From Chloroflexota bacterium (GTDB lineage: Bacteria > Chloroflexota > Anaerolineae > Anaerolineales > UBA4823): a DNA stretch of 14,018 nucleotides. Under the pieces are notes generated by a model that saw only the letters and a program-made list of their open reading frames with translations, made no database searches and was not told where the DNA came from. Each line of letters opens with the position of its first letter. Position 1 is the first letter of the stretch. The translations under genes were made by a program, and so were the position numbers. This document shows, piece after piece, positions 1 through 7,224 of this stretch. The DNA is taken from the NCBI GenBank assembly GCA_012798185.1, contig JAAZNS010000343.1, forward strand, positions 1 through 14,018, read 5' to 3'.

Positions 1-176
1 CAAATCCAGCGATGGCGCTGAATGTAAAAATCCTCGGGTTTTAGGAAAGGAGCAACATCATAATAGGCTTCAGGGTTAATGAGAATCGCGCCTAATACAG
101 CTTCTTCCGCTTCACGGCTGTGCGGAACACCTGGAATATCAGAAGGAATCGATTCTAGAGGAGGATTATCATCCAT
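1..176 (-). CDS. dnaB: Replicative DNA helicase DnaB, N-terminal fragment
   Basis: Reading the minus strand from an ATG at 174-176 gives 58 codons that run off the left edge of the window. The peptide contains PHSREAEEAVLGAILINPE followed by a stretch ending LKPEDFYIQRHRWI. This matches the conserved start of the DnaB N-terminal domain (usual form PHSxEAExAVLGxxL ... LxPEDFYxxxHxxI), which packs the hexameric replicative helicase and contacts primase. Only this domain is present; the RecA-like ATPase domain lies outside the window. The first 18 residues are acidic and proline-rich, as is common for DnaB leaders. No strong ribosome binding site is visible before the ATG. The gene is downstream of, and in the same direction as, the nuclease-family gene, but a hairpin terminator separates them. 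The frame is too short for the usual ORF length cut-offs, but the match is specific. Confidence 0.88.
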   Translation of the reverse strand, partial: MDDNPPLESIPSDIPGVPHSREAEEAVLGAILINPEAYYDVAPFLKPEDFYIQRHRWI

Positions 177-242
177 AAAACTTGATACAGTTTTTCCCCA
201 TCGCTAAGAATGTTGTGGATGGGTTATTCGTTGAGGCTGGTT

Positions 243-286
243 AAAAAAACCGGGGGTAATAGCCTGGAAAATGGGCGCACCCCGGT
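243..286 (-). terminator. Rho-independent terminator after the BFN-family gene
   Basis: On the minus strand the arm ACCGGGGT (279-286) pairs with ACCCCCGGT (249-257, one bulged C) across a 21-nt loop. A run of seven T (243-249) follows. It sits 37 bp after the stop of the 323-919 gene and before dnaB, so it should end the upstream transcript. The loop is longer than usual. Confidence 0.6.
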
Positions 287-322
287 GATTCAACACCGAT
301 GATTATGATAGTTAAGGCATGT

Positions 323-919
323 CTATTTTTTATCTTTCTTGTCCTTATCTTCTTCATCATCATCTTTATTTTCATCCAGATCGAGTTTTTCCAAAAAATC
401 TTCAAATACGGATAATCGATCTTCACTGATGTCGATTTCGGGTTCTTCGATCTTCTCAGGTTTCGCTGGCTTAGTAATGGGCGAAGGAGGTTCCTCTTTA
501 AGGTTTTCTTCCGGGGTGATACCTGCAGCATCTAATACAGAGCGGGCGACATAAATCGGTACATGGGCGCGGACAGCGAGGTTAAGGGCATCGGAGGGAC
601 GTGAATCAATATCTAGAATATGCCCATCAACTTCTACAACAATATTCCCGAAGAATGTGTCATCCTTTAACGCCGATATTTCCACCCGAATCACTCTGGC
701 GTTTAATGCAGTGAAGACGTTTTTTAATAAATCGTGAGTTAGAGGACGGATTACTTCGACTTCTTGTAAAGAAATCGTGATGGCTTCTGCCTCATATACA
801 CCGATCCAAATTGGTAAATAACGATCGGCATTCACTTCGCGCAGAATCACGATCCGCTGCTGAGACATCAAACTGACCCGGATACTATCGATGACGACTT
901 CTACCATGTCGATAGACAT
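323..919 (-). CDS. Bifunctional nuclease family protein (DUF151/BFN)
   Basis: This 198-residue protein belongs to the DUF151 / bifunctional nuclease (BFN) family, whose plant and thermophile members have been linked to DNase and RNase activity. Family hallmarks are LPIWIG at residues 35-40, EAEAI at 43-47, RPLTHDL at 58-64 and the signature DSRPSDAL at 105-112. The conserved domain ends near residue 135. It is followed by a proline- and glutamate-rich linker (138-165), a predicted short helix (165-183) and a low-complexity Asp/Lys tail (about 180-198), which is probably disordered. The start at 917-919 is preferred over Met5 because AAAGGGA lies upstream of it and nothing suitable precedes Met5. 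A possible -10 box, TAGAAT (960-965 complement), lies upstream but its -35 is poor. Whether this member is an active nuclease cannot be judged from sequence. Confidence 0.85.
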   Translation of the reverse strand: MSIDMVEVVIDSIRVSLMSQQRIVILREVNADRYLPIWIGVYEAEAITISLQEVEVIRPLTHDLLKNVFTALNARVIRVEISALKDDTFFGNIVVEVDGHILDIDSRPSDALNLAVRAHVPIYVARSVLDAAGITPEENLKEEPPSPITKPAKPEKIEEPEIDISEDRLSVFEDFLEKLDLDENKDDDEEDKDKKDKK

Positions 920-1205
920 AAAACACTTTCCCTTTACAAACCAATGAATATTCTTTCTTATTCTAACACGGGCGTGTCATCGACGAAAGGTGGATTTCTT
1001 GAATGGCACGTAAAATCATTTTTACGATGGAGATTATTAGATAAAAGTCGTGGAAAGTTATTGGCTGTTGTTCAGAATCCAGCCATTTAAATCGAAACCA
1101 TACTTTGATCTATTGCTGCCCTTGGTTTATTTACTGCGATAATTACTGATCATTAAAATCTTAAAAACTAATTTTAAGATTTAGTAAAAATTAACGGTGA
1201 ATCGT
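920..1205. other. Long intergenic region, divergent from the BFN gene
   Basis: This is the outer part of a 500-bp gap between divergent genes. Near the BFN gene there is a weak minus-strand promoter candidate (TAGAAT as the complement of 960-965, with no convincing -35). A small palindrome, CGTAAAA / TTTTACG, lies at 1009-1026. From about 1080 the DNA becomes very AT-rich. I see no convincing coding frame, tRNA or mobile element here. Confidence 0.4.
1156..1182. promoter_or_regulatory. 11-bp perfect palindrome upstream of the regulator promoter
   Basis: AAATCTTAAAA (1156-1166) and TTTTAAGATTT (1172-1182) are perfect inverted copies separated by 5 bp. The site ends 23 bp before the -35 box at 1206, centred about 70 bp before the expected transcription start. 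That is a usual position for an activator or autoregulatory site. The AT-only composition would make a weak RNA hairpin, so a protein-binding site is more likely than a terminator. Function is inferred from position only. Confidence 0.45.
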
Positions 1206-1234
1206 TTGCCTGTTTTTTTGATTAGGGATATAAT
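1206..1234 (+). promoter_or_regulatory. Sigma70-type promoter for the response-regulator-like gene
   Basis: TTGCCT (1206-1211) is followed after a 17-bp spacer by a perfect TATAAT (1229-1234). The surrounding region is AT-rich. The transcript should start near 1241 and carry a leader of about 180 nt before the regulator ATG at 1420. Confidence 0.6.
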
Positions 1235-1334
1235 TTTTTTACATTTCAGGTGGAATCCATTATTAATAAAGCGAGAAAACGAATCATACTAGTTTAGATT
1301 CTTTTGGTGATAAAAGGACTGAAGGAGAGTAAAA

Positions 1335-1406
1335 TTGCAGCAATCGATGAAGAAATCTCCGATAATAGTGGGGAAGAAATCAAGTTTTTGGGATATCACG
1401 GTTTAG
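1335..1406 (+). CDS. Possible 23-codon leader ORF before the regulator
   Basis: A TTG codon at 1335 follows a good ribosome binding site (GAAGGAG, 1321-1327) at 7-nt spacing. It opens a 23-codon frame ending in TAG at 1404-1406, just 13 nt before the regulator ATG and in a different frame. An internal ATG occurs at codon 5. The peptide is lysine- and serine-rich with no family I recognise. Translation could couple to the regulator, whose own ribosome binding site (GGAAG, 1406-1410) overlaps the end of this frame. It could also be chance. Confidence 0.25.
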   Translation: MQQSMKKSPIIVGKKSSFWDITV

Positions 1407-1419
1407 GAAGTATTACAGG

Positions 1420-2073
1420 ATGACCAGGATTTTATGGATTGAAGGAAAACGGGCGGAAAGCTCAACATTTGTTTCTGGTTTGAGAAAAAAGGGTTACGAC
1501 ATAAAGATCGTTGCCACAGGGGCAGAAGCCGAAAAGCAATTGCCCATCATCGACCCTGACCTGGTTATTTTAAATGCAGCATCGCTGCATTCCACAGGCA
1601 AACGTATCTGCCGTTCACTTCGTGAGATGATGAATGGGATTCCAATCCTGCTCATCGCTAATGACGAATTCCCTCCACCGGACGATATTTGTGCGAATGT
1701 TGTATTGACTTTACCTTTTACCGAACGAAAATTATTAAACCGCATCAAACCATTAATTACCGGGGAAGGGAATAATATGCTCCATGTGGGAGCCATCCGG
1801 CTGGATATGGAACGTAAAAGGGTGCGCTGCCAAGGCAGGGAAGCCCGCTTAACCCCGCGTTTAGCGTTGATCCTGCAAATATTAATGCGCCAGCCCGGTG
1901 TGGTGGTAAACCGGGATGCTTTATTCCGAGAAGCCTGGAGCACCGATTATACTGGCGATACACGCTCCTTAGATACGCATATCAACTGGCTACGTCGTGC
2001 GATCGAGGAAGACCCCCGCAACCCGGAATTTATAAAAACCTTACGTGGGGTAGGCTATCGTCTGGATGTGTAA
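1420..2073 (+). CDS. OmpR-type winged-helix regulator with degenerate receiver
   Basis: This 217-residue protein has a receiver-like N-terminus (1-112) and an OmpR/PhoB winged-helix DNA-binding domain (about 120-217). The latter is recognised from LTPRLALILQIL, the recognition-helix region around SLDTHINWLRRAIE and the closing TLRGVGYRLDV. The receiver keeps the fold pattern but not the phosphorylation chemistry. The N-terminal acidic pair is reduced to a single Glu8 (ILWIEGK). The phospho-acceptor Asp is Asn52 (PDLVILNAAS), the switch Thr/Ser position is Ile79, and the conserved Lys before Pro-Phe is Leu98 (LTLPF). It therefore probably works without phosphorylation, as an atypical response regulator. 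No histidine kinase gene is adjacent. It has its own promoter at 1206-1234 and is convergent with the methyltransferase gene. The DNA targets are unknown. Confidence 0.85.
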   Translation: MTRILWIEGKRAESSTFVSGLRKKGYDIKIVATGAEAEKQLPIIDPDLVILNAASLHSTGKRICRSLREMMNGIPILLIANDEFPPPDDICANVVLTLPFTERKLLNRIKPLITGEGNNMLHVGAIRLDMERKRVRCQGREARLTPRLALILQILMRQPGVVVNRDALFREAWSTDYTGDTRSLDTHINWLRRAIEEDPRNPEFIKTLRGVGYRLDV

Positions 2074-2102
2074 GGTCGAGTGGCTGATAAAAAAGTCAAA
2101 AT

Positions 2103-2146
2103 GTCAAGTTGCACGAAGTGTGTTTTACGAAGTAAAGCGAAACATC
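2103..2146. repeat. Degenerate copy of a palindromic intergenic repeat
   Basis: GTCAAGTTG (2103-2111) and AGCGAAACATC (2136-2146) match the complement of the repeat at 3718-3785, which has GTCATGTTG and an identical AGCGAAACATC. A segment of about 24 bp with two tiny GAA-loop hairpins (CAC-GAA-GTG and TTTAC-GAA-GTAAA) lies between. It sits in the 293-bp gap between the convergent regulator and methyltransferase genes. Apart from this repeat I see only a start-less open frame on the minus strand in that gap. Confidence 0.35.
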
Positions 2147-2366
2147 GAATTTTCTGATGAATTTTGGGGGAAATAAATTGCCGTTGATGTGCTGCCAAGA
2201 ATTCGGCTGCTGATATTTTTGCTAAAGCTGGATAATGAACGCCATCAACTGCCGGTAATTCAAGCGATTGATTAATGGATATATCGAATCATGAATTTTA
2301 CTGAGACGATTGTGAATATATCGCTGATGATGGTTTATTTTGCTGTAGATTTTAACTTTGGATGTT

Positions 2367-3650
2367 TTATTCTATCAATATCTGCTCCTGCTTGCCGTTG
2401 ATCATTGTCATGCGCACGACGATGGGATGTTTGACAAGATGAGAAGGAATGGATAATCTGGGTGGGATTGTTTTTCGCCTGAAGGGACGAACGGCTTGCG
2501 TTATGCTATGATAGATATGATCGGGAGTATAAACCCCTGCTTCCAAGGAATCCAAAGATGGAAGCAATAATGAGTCGATTTCGATACTCTCTGCCTTTCG
2601 AGTTATCATACCTGCCCAATCTGGATTAACGGGGAAATTCGGTTGTTCTCCAATTTCTAGGTTTTTCTCCGAATCGAAGACCTGTTGAATGAATGGCGGA
2701 CATGAGCCGGATAACAATCTATTTTTAGTGGTATGAATGGCGCGCCAGGTTATATCATTGGCGATAAAATGACGCCCTAATTGTGCAGCCATAGCAGAGG
2801 TGGTGCCGGATCCGCAGAAGAAATCTGCCACGATATCTCCCGGATTTGAGGAGGCGAGAATGATCCTTTCCATTAAGGCAGCAGGTTTTTGAGTAGGATA
2901 GCCGGTGCGCTCATTATGCAGACGCGCGACAACCGGAAAATACCACCAATCTTCAGGGACTTTACCGCGCGCAAGGTCGGGGATTTTTCCAAATCCGGCT
3001 TTGGCAGAAGATGAGAACGTTTTTATTGTCGTAGGATCATACGGCTGCCGAACGGCGTCTACATTAAAAGTGTATTCGGGGCTTTTTGTGTAAACCAGGA
3101 TGGTGTCATGTTTCCGGTTAAACGCGCTGCGTATGGGAGATGGTCCGTGATAAACCCAAACGATTTCGTTCAAAAATTGTTCGGCGCCAAAAATTTCATC
3201 CAGTATCAAGCGCGCATATGCGTTGGCATGCCAATCCAGATGCAGATAAAGCGTCCCGGTTGGAGATAGTAAACGGTGCATCAGTACCAAACGCGGATAG
3301 AGCATATCCAGGTAAGTGTCGATATCCTGCCAATGATCGGTGTATCCCTCGGCTAACTGCCACTCTCTGGGCCGACGGGAATCCTCGCCCCTGCCAATAC
3401 GCGCTGGATAATGCCGGTTCGAAAAGAATGGCGGATCGGCATAGATCAGCGGAATCTTTCCCTCGTATTGAGGCATCAGTGCTGAAATCACTGCCAAATT
3501 ATCCCCCCATATAAGGCGGTTGGGAAAATCATCTGCTGCACCTGACGGCGGGTAACCAGTCCCCTGGGGGAAAATTACGCTCTCCGTTTTTAAAAAACCC
3601 TGGATTGGCGCAGGTTGTTTTTTGGTTTCCCAGGTAAGCAAGGGAGGCAT
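2367..3650 (-). CDS. Site-specific DNA methyltransferase (beta class, orphan)
   Basis: This 427-residue protein is an S-adenosylmethionine-dependent DNA methyltransferase that would modify an exocyclic amino group (N6-adenine or N4-cytosine). The catalytic motif IV is DPPF (72-75) in the context IYADPPFFSNRHY. The SAM-binding motif I, DFFCGSGTT (276-284), comes after it, preceded by TQKP (253-256). The order IV, target-recognition region, I defines the beta class. DPPF instead of the commoner DPPY is a known variant. A C-terminal extension of about 100 residues (330-427) carries no motif I recognise. No restriction endonuclease gene is adjacent, so it looks solitary. The ATG at 3648-3650 lacks an obvious ribosome binding site, but the next in-frame Met is residue 59, beyond conserved sequence (IWGDNL, 47-52). 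Direct repeats CAATCGAGA (3656-3664 and 3670-3678) lie just upstream. The target sequence cannot be deduced. Confidence 0.88.
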   Translation of the reverse strand: MPPLLTWETKKQPAPIQGFLKTESVIFPQGTGYPPSGAADDFPNRLIWGDNLAVISALMPQYEGKIPLIYADPPFFSNRHYPARIGRGEDSRRPREWQLAEGYTDHWQDIDTYLDMLYPRLVLMHRLLSPTGTLYLHLDWHANAYARLILDEIFGAEQFLNEIVWVYHGPSPIRSAFNRKHDTILVYTKSPEYTFNVDAVRQPYDPTTIKTFSSSAKAGFGKIPDLARGKVPEDWWYFPVVARLHNERTGYPTQKPAALMERIILASSNPGDIVADFFCGSGTTSAMAAQLGRHFIANDITWRAIHTTKNRLLSGSCPPFIQQVFDSEKNLEIGEQPNFPVNPDWAGMITRKAESIEIDSLLLPSLDSLEAGVYTPDHIYHSITQAVRPFRRKTIPPRLSIPSHLVKHPIVVRMTMINGKQEQILIE

Positions 3651-3717
3651 TGTATCAATCGAGAATCAACAATCGAGAGTAATTTTTATGATTGAGGGGC
3701 TGACCTTAAAGCAAGCT

Positions 3718-3785
3718 GTTACTCTGAGCGAAGCGAAGGGTCTTTTTATTATTATAATTGGGATGTTTCGCTGCGCTCAACATGA
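3718..3785. repeat. Interspersed palindromic repeat (GAGCGAAGCGAAG type)
   Basis: The left arm GAGCGAAGCGAAG (3726-3738) and the right arm TTTCGCTGCGCTC (3766-3778) are inverted copies matching at 11 of 13 positions. Weaker pairing continues outward to 3718 and 3785, and the AT-rich centre (about 3743-3760) forms the loop. The element has the look of a well-known class of bacterial interspersed repeats whose spurious translation reads LSEAKGL and RCAQHDK, which this copy gives in one frame. An outer 8-bp inverted pair, GAGGGGCT (3694-3701) and AGCCCCTC (3805-3812), surrounds it. It fills the gap between two minus-strand genes, and its RNA could fold strongly. A reading frame across it (3622-3834, plus) is not a gene. 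Confidence 0.7.
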
Positions 3786-3823
3786 CAAAATCAACTTTTT
3801 GGAAAGCCCCTCGTTTCACAGCT

Positions 3824-5143
3824 TTATTTTTTGAATTTCGCCTTCAAGATTTCTTCCAGGGTTGGCTGTCCGATTTCCTGCAGCTCGTAGCGCACACGCT
3901 GGTAGGGTTTGTTGATCTTTACAACACGGGTTAGATCGATAGGGGTACCAATCACAACCAGGTCAGCATCCGAGCGGTTGATGGTTTCTTCCAGTTCTTT
4001 GGTTTGCTTTTCGCCATAACCCATAGCGGGCAATACGTTGCCTGTCTTAGGGTATTTTGCAAAGGTGTCTTTAATAGAGCCAACTGCAAAGGGGCGCGGG
4101 TCGATGATTTCGGCAGCGCCAAACCGTTTTGCAGCTACCCAGGCAGCACCGTATCCCATCTCACCGTGGGTAGTGGTGGGGCCATCTTCCACTGCCAGTA
4201 TCCGTTTTCCACGGATGGCTGCAGGGTCATCTACAAACAACGGGGAGGCGGCTTCGATAATCTGCGCTCGCGGGTTAATCGCATTCAGGTTATCCCGCAC
4301 GGTGATTACATCGGCTGCGTTTGCAGTATCCACTTTATTGATCACGAAAACATCGGCAGACCGGGCGTTGGTTTCGCCGGGATGGTATGACAATTCATGA
4401 CCAGGGCGGTGAGGGTCTGCGACCACGATGAGCAGGTCGGGGGTATAGAATGATAAATCGTTGTTGCCGCCATCCCAAAGGATGATATCCACTTCCTGCT
4501 CTGCCTGGCGTAAGATGCGTTCATAATCTACGCCGGCGTAAACAATTACGCCGTTATCCAGGTGGGGCTCATATTCTTCCCGTTCTTCGATGGTGCATTC
4601 GTACTTATCCAGGTCTGCGTAGCTTGAATAGCGCTGTACAGCCTGTTTCACCAGGTCGCCATAGGGCATGGGGTGGCGGATGGCAGCTACTTTGTAACCC
4701 ATATTGATTAGGATTTTCGAAACTCTGCGGGTTGTTTGGCTTTTGCCGCAGCCTGTGCGCACAGCACAAATTGCCACAACCGGTTTGGTGGATTTGACCT
4801 GGGTGCGGGCAGCACCCATTAAGATAAAATCAGCGCCGGCAGACATGGCTGTGGAGGCTTTATGCATCACATCTTGATGGAATACATCGCTGTATGCGAA
4901 AACCACCTGGTCGACTTTATTTTCACGGATCAATTTGGTCAAGTCAGATTCCGGATAAATCGGGATGCCTTTTGGATACAGCTTCCCTGCCAGTTCGGGA
5001 GGATAGAGCCGCCCTTCAATATTTGGGATTTGAGTTGCTGTGAAAGCAATTACTTCGTAATTTTCATTATCCCTGAAGCAGACATTAAAGTTATGAAAAT
5101 CGCGCCCAGCGGCGCCCATAATAATGATACGGGTATTGGTCAT
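3824..5143 (-). CDS. Cyclic 2,3-diphosphoglycerate synthase-like P-loop protein
   Basis: This 439-residue protein belongs to the family annotated as cyclic 2,3-diphosphoglycerate synthase or predicted GTPase. The family was named from the methanogen enzyme that cyclises 2,3-bisphosphoglycerate with ATP. An N-terminal Rossmann-like region starts IIIMGAAGRDFHNFN (residues 6-20). A P-loop follows at 130-137 (TGCGKSQT), then RHPMPYGDL at 156-164, ECTIEEREEYEPH at 182-194, WDGGNND at 223-229, DPHRPGHE at 243-250 and NKVD at 269-272. The length is normal for the family. The ATG at 5141-5143 is the only good start because an in-frame TAA lies two codons upstream. AAAGGAG (complement of 5158-5164) sits an unusually long 14 nt before it. 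The protein is probably cytoplasmic. A bacterial role (compatible solute, phosphate store or another reaction) is not shown by the sequence. Family membership is firm; the reaction is inferred. Confidence 0.8.
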   Translation of the reverse strand: MTNTRIIIMGAAGRDFHNFNVCFRDNENYEVIAFTATQIPNIEGRLYPPELAGKLYPKGIPIYPESDLTKLIRENKVDQVVFAYSDVFHQDVMHKASTAMSAGADFILMGAARTQVKSTKPVVAICAVRTGCGKSQTTRRVSKILINMGYKVAAIRHPMPYGDLVKQAVQRYSSYADLDKYECTIEEREEYEPHLDNGVIVYAGVDYERILRQAEQEVDIILWDGGNNDLSFYTPDLLIVVADPHRPGHELSYHPGETNARSADVFVINKVDTANAADVITVRDNLNAINPRAQIIEAASPLFVDDPAAIRGKRILAVEDGPTTTHGEMGYGAAWVAAKRFGAAEIIDPRPFAVGSIKDTFAKYPKTGNVLPAMGYGEKQTKELEETINRSDADLVVIGTPIDLTRVVKINKPYQRVRYELQEIGQPTLEEILKAKFKK

Positions 5144-5224
5144 AGGTTATGATTTTTCTCCTTTACAAAGATTTTTTCATAATTCCAATCAAATTACACC
5201 CAATAAAATTCTCATTATTGAAAT

Positions 5225-5258
5225 AAAAAGATCAAATATGCACACACCTGATCTTTTT
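5225..5258 (-). terminator. Hairpin terminator after argS
   Basis: AAAAAGATCA (5225-5234) and TGATCTTTTT (5249-5258) form a perfect 10-bp inverted repeat with a 14-nt loop, 13 bp past the argS stop. Read on the minus strand the hairpin ends in five T within the stem, then ATTT. It would also end transcription coming from the other direction. It separates argS from the 3824-5143 gene. Confidence 0.65.
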
Positions 5259-5271
5259 CAATTGCCTCATA

Positions 5272-7053
5272 TCACATAACTTGCGGTGCTTTTATTCCCA
5301 AAATGGTCAGCACGTTGGCGATGGCTTGCCGTGCAGCTGCTACTAAACGCAGCCGTGCTGACTTGATATCGGGTTCTGCTTTCAACACCGGACACTGCAT
5401 ATAGAAATCGTTAAAAGAACGGGCTAATTCATAGGCTAAATTAGTCAAATGCAGCGGTTTATATTCCTGCGCGGCTCTTTGTATTTCTGCCGGCAGGCGG
5501 GAAATTAAATCGATCAATTGTACTTCACTAGGTTCCAGGTCGTATTGCGGTGCTGTCGAATCGGGTAAATCGCCGTCCATGCGGCGCAAGATGCTGTTGG
5601 CGCGCACATGGGCATATTGGATATAAGGGGCTGCCTGCCCATTAAAATCCAGGGCGCTTTTCCAATCGAAGGTGACGATCTTGTTGTTATCCCGCGCCAG
5701 CATAGGGTATTTGATAGCGCCAAGTGCTACCATATGAGCTACTTCCTGCATGGTTTCGGAATTCAATTCGGGATTTTTTTCTTTTACCACTTCCAACGCC
5801 CGGTTTTCTGCCTCGCGAACCAGGTCTTCTAACAACACGACGGTGCCTTCTCTTGATGCAATGGTAACATTCCCGGGCAAGTTTACGATTTCATAGCTAA
5901 GATGGTAACAGCGTTCAGACCAATCAGGATGCCCCATAACCGCTAGGGTTTTATATATTTGCTGCAAATAGAGCGACTGGCGTACATCGATGACATAAAT
6001 CGAGCGGTCGGGGTTGAATTTTTCGAATTTTTCAATCGCCAGCGGTAGATCTTTGGTGGAATAGAGCGAGGTGCCATCGGAGCGTAAAATAACCAGTACC
6101 CGGTAAGTTTCTTTCTTTAACCCCAGGAGATCATCCAAGCGGATGATTACCGGTCCTTCCGGGCGTTCATCGATAGCGATTCCTTTTTTGATCAATTCTT
6201 CCACCAGTTTTTGACCGGGCTTTTCTAACTCGTGGTCGTAGAATATATTGTCGAAACGGACACCGAGCAAGTTGTAGATTTCATCGAAACCATCTAGCGA
6301 CCACTGGCGGGATTCCCGCCATAGCGCTATCACCTCTTCATCGCGTTGATCCCAGCGGGCAAACAATGCGCGCACTTCATTTTCTGCCTCGGGACTTTCT
6401 TCCATGCGGTGATTGGCTTCCGCATACAGGTCGCCCATCCAGCGCGTTTTATCCTTCCCGGGGCGTTCTCCCAGGTGGTATTTTTGGTAATTCCATAACC
6501 ATTTAATTACATGCAATCCGGTGTCGTTGATATAGTTGGCGCGGATCACATCATAACCAGCGGCTTCCAGGATATTGCAGATAGCATCGCCAATGACCAC
6601 GTTGCGCAGATGACCGACATGGAAGGCTTTGTGAGTGTTGGGTTGAGAAAACTCAACCAGAATGCGTTGCCCTTTAGCTTCACCCCAGCCGAATTTATCG
6701 CCTTGAGTCAATACCGTATCCACTACCCGCTGGCTGAAATCGGCAGTAGAAAAATACAGATTCAGATAACCTTTCACGGCTTCCACACGGCTAAATCCTG
6801 AGGGTAATGTAATGCTGGCTGCAATTGCGTTGGCAATTTCTTGAGCAAGCGAAGCTACATTGAGCTTTTGCGGTTGACCGGTTTTATTGAGACGAGCCTC
6901 TTGGGCTGCGAGCTGGAAAAATGAAGTCGAAATACCCCATTCCCCGCTAAATGGAATGGCGTTCCAATGAATTTTTTCGGGAATGGTAAGTCCCTTTTGA
7001 GCGATGATGTTTATGATTTGCTCTTCGATGGCGTTCTGTTCAGTTTGAAACAT
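5272..7053 (-). CDS. argS: Arginyl-tRNA synthetase
   Basis: This 593-residue class I synthetase charges tRNA-Arg with arginine using ATP in the cytoplasm. The N-terminal add-1 domain (about 1-115), which binds the tRNA D-loop in this family, is followed by the catalytic core. The core has SQPNTHKAFHVGHLRN at 136-151, in which HVGH (145-148) is the HIGH signature. The second signature (KMSKS in other class I enzymes) is degenerate, as is usual for ArgRS: IASREGTVVLL at 398-408, where KMSK is replaced by the S-R-E-G loop. The C-terminal DALR anticodon-binding domain occupies about 470-593 and ends APQVM, close to the common family ending. Length is normal. The ATG at 7051-7053 has only a weak GGGA element 11 nt upstream. 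It is divergent from the cysteine hydrolase gene, sharing a 171-bp intergenic region, and ends at a hairpin terminator. Confidence 0.97.
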   Translation of the reverse strand: MFQTEQNAIEEQIINIIAQKGLTIPEKIHWNAIPFSGEWGISTSFFQLAAQEARLNKTGQPQKLNVASLAQEIANAIAASITLPSGFSRVEAVKGYLNLYFSTADFSQRVVDTVLTQGDKFGWGEAKGQRILVEFSQPNTHKAFHVGHLRNVVIGDAICNILEAAGYDVIRANYINDTGLHVIKWLWNYQKYHLGERPGKDKTRWMGDLYAEANHRMEESPEAENEVRALFARWDQRDEEVIALWRESRQWSLDGFDEIYNLLGVRFDNIFYDHELEKPGQKLVEELIKKGIAIDERPEGPVIIRLDDLLGLKKETYRVLVILRSDGTSLYSTKDLPLAIEKFEKFNPDRSIYVIDVRQSLYLQQIYKTLAVMGHPDWSERCYHLSYEIVNLPGNVTIASREGTVVLLEDLVREAENRALEVVKEKNPELNSETMQEVAHMVALGAIKYPMLARDNNKIVTFDWKSALDFNGQAAPYIQYAHVRANSILRRMDGDLPDSTAPQYDLEPSEVQLIDLISRLPAEIQRAAQEYKPLHLTNLAYELARSFNDFYMQCPVLKAEPDIKSARLRLVAAARQAIANVLTILGIKAPQVM

Positions 7054-7168
7054 TATGTTTTATCCCAAAATACTGGAATTTCCTTGCAGCAGCAGGTCTG
7101 CAATAGGATAATTCTTCAGGGTATGCGTGGGTGATTATAACATGTCTGGTAAAGCTGCCTGATGGACC

Positions 7169-7196
7169 TTGACGGTAATTAGTGGAGAGGTAAAAT
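7169..7196 (+). promoter_or_regulatory. Sigma70-type promoter of the cysteine hydrolase gene
   Basis: TTGACG (7169-7174), a 16-bp spacer and TAAAAT (7191-7196) match the consensus at five of six positions in each box. Transcription would begin near 7203, giving a leader of only about 22 nt that contains the AAAGGAG ribosome binding site at 7213-7219. Confidence 0.65.
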
Positions 7197-7224
7197 CGTT
7201 TCGAAGTAAAACAAAGGAGAGATT

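Noticed and set aside
2058..2288. A 77-codon stop-free frame on the minus strand in the gap after the methyltransferase
   Set aside because: It has no ATG, no ribosome binding site and no recognisable motif. Part of it is the degenerate palindromic repeat read as protein.
3622..3834. 70-residue plus-strand frame reading LSEAKGL and RCAQHDK
   Set aside because: This is the typical spurious translation of a palindromic intergenic repeat and it starts inside the methyltransferase gene.
4004..4400. Two overlapping plus-strand frames of 120-128 residues
   Set aside because: They are shadows opposite the well-conserved cDPG synthase-like gene and show no family features.
5272..7053. Apparent loss of the KMSKS signature in argS
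   Set aside because: Many arginyl-tRNA synthetases lack a canonical KMSKS, so this is normal for the family.
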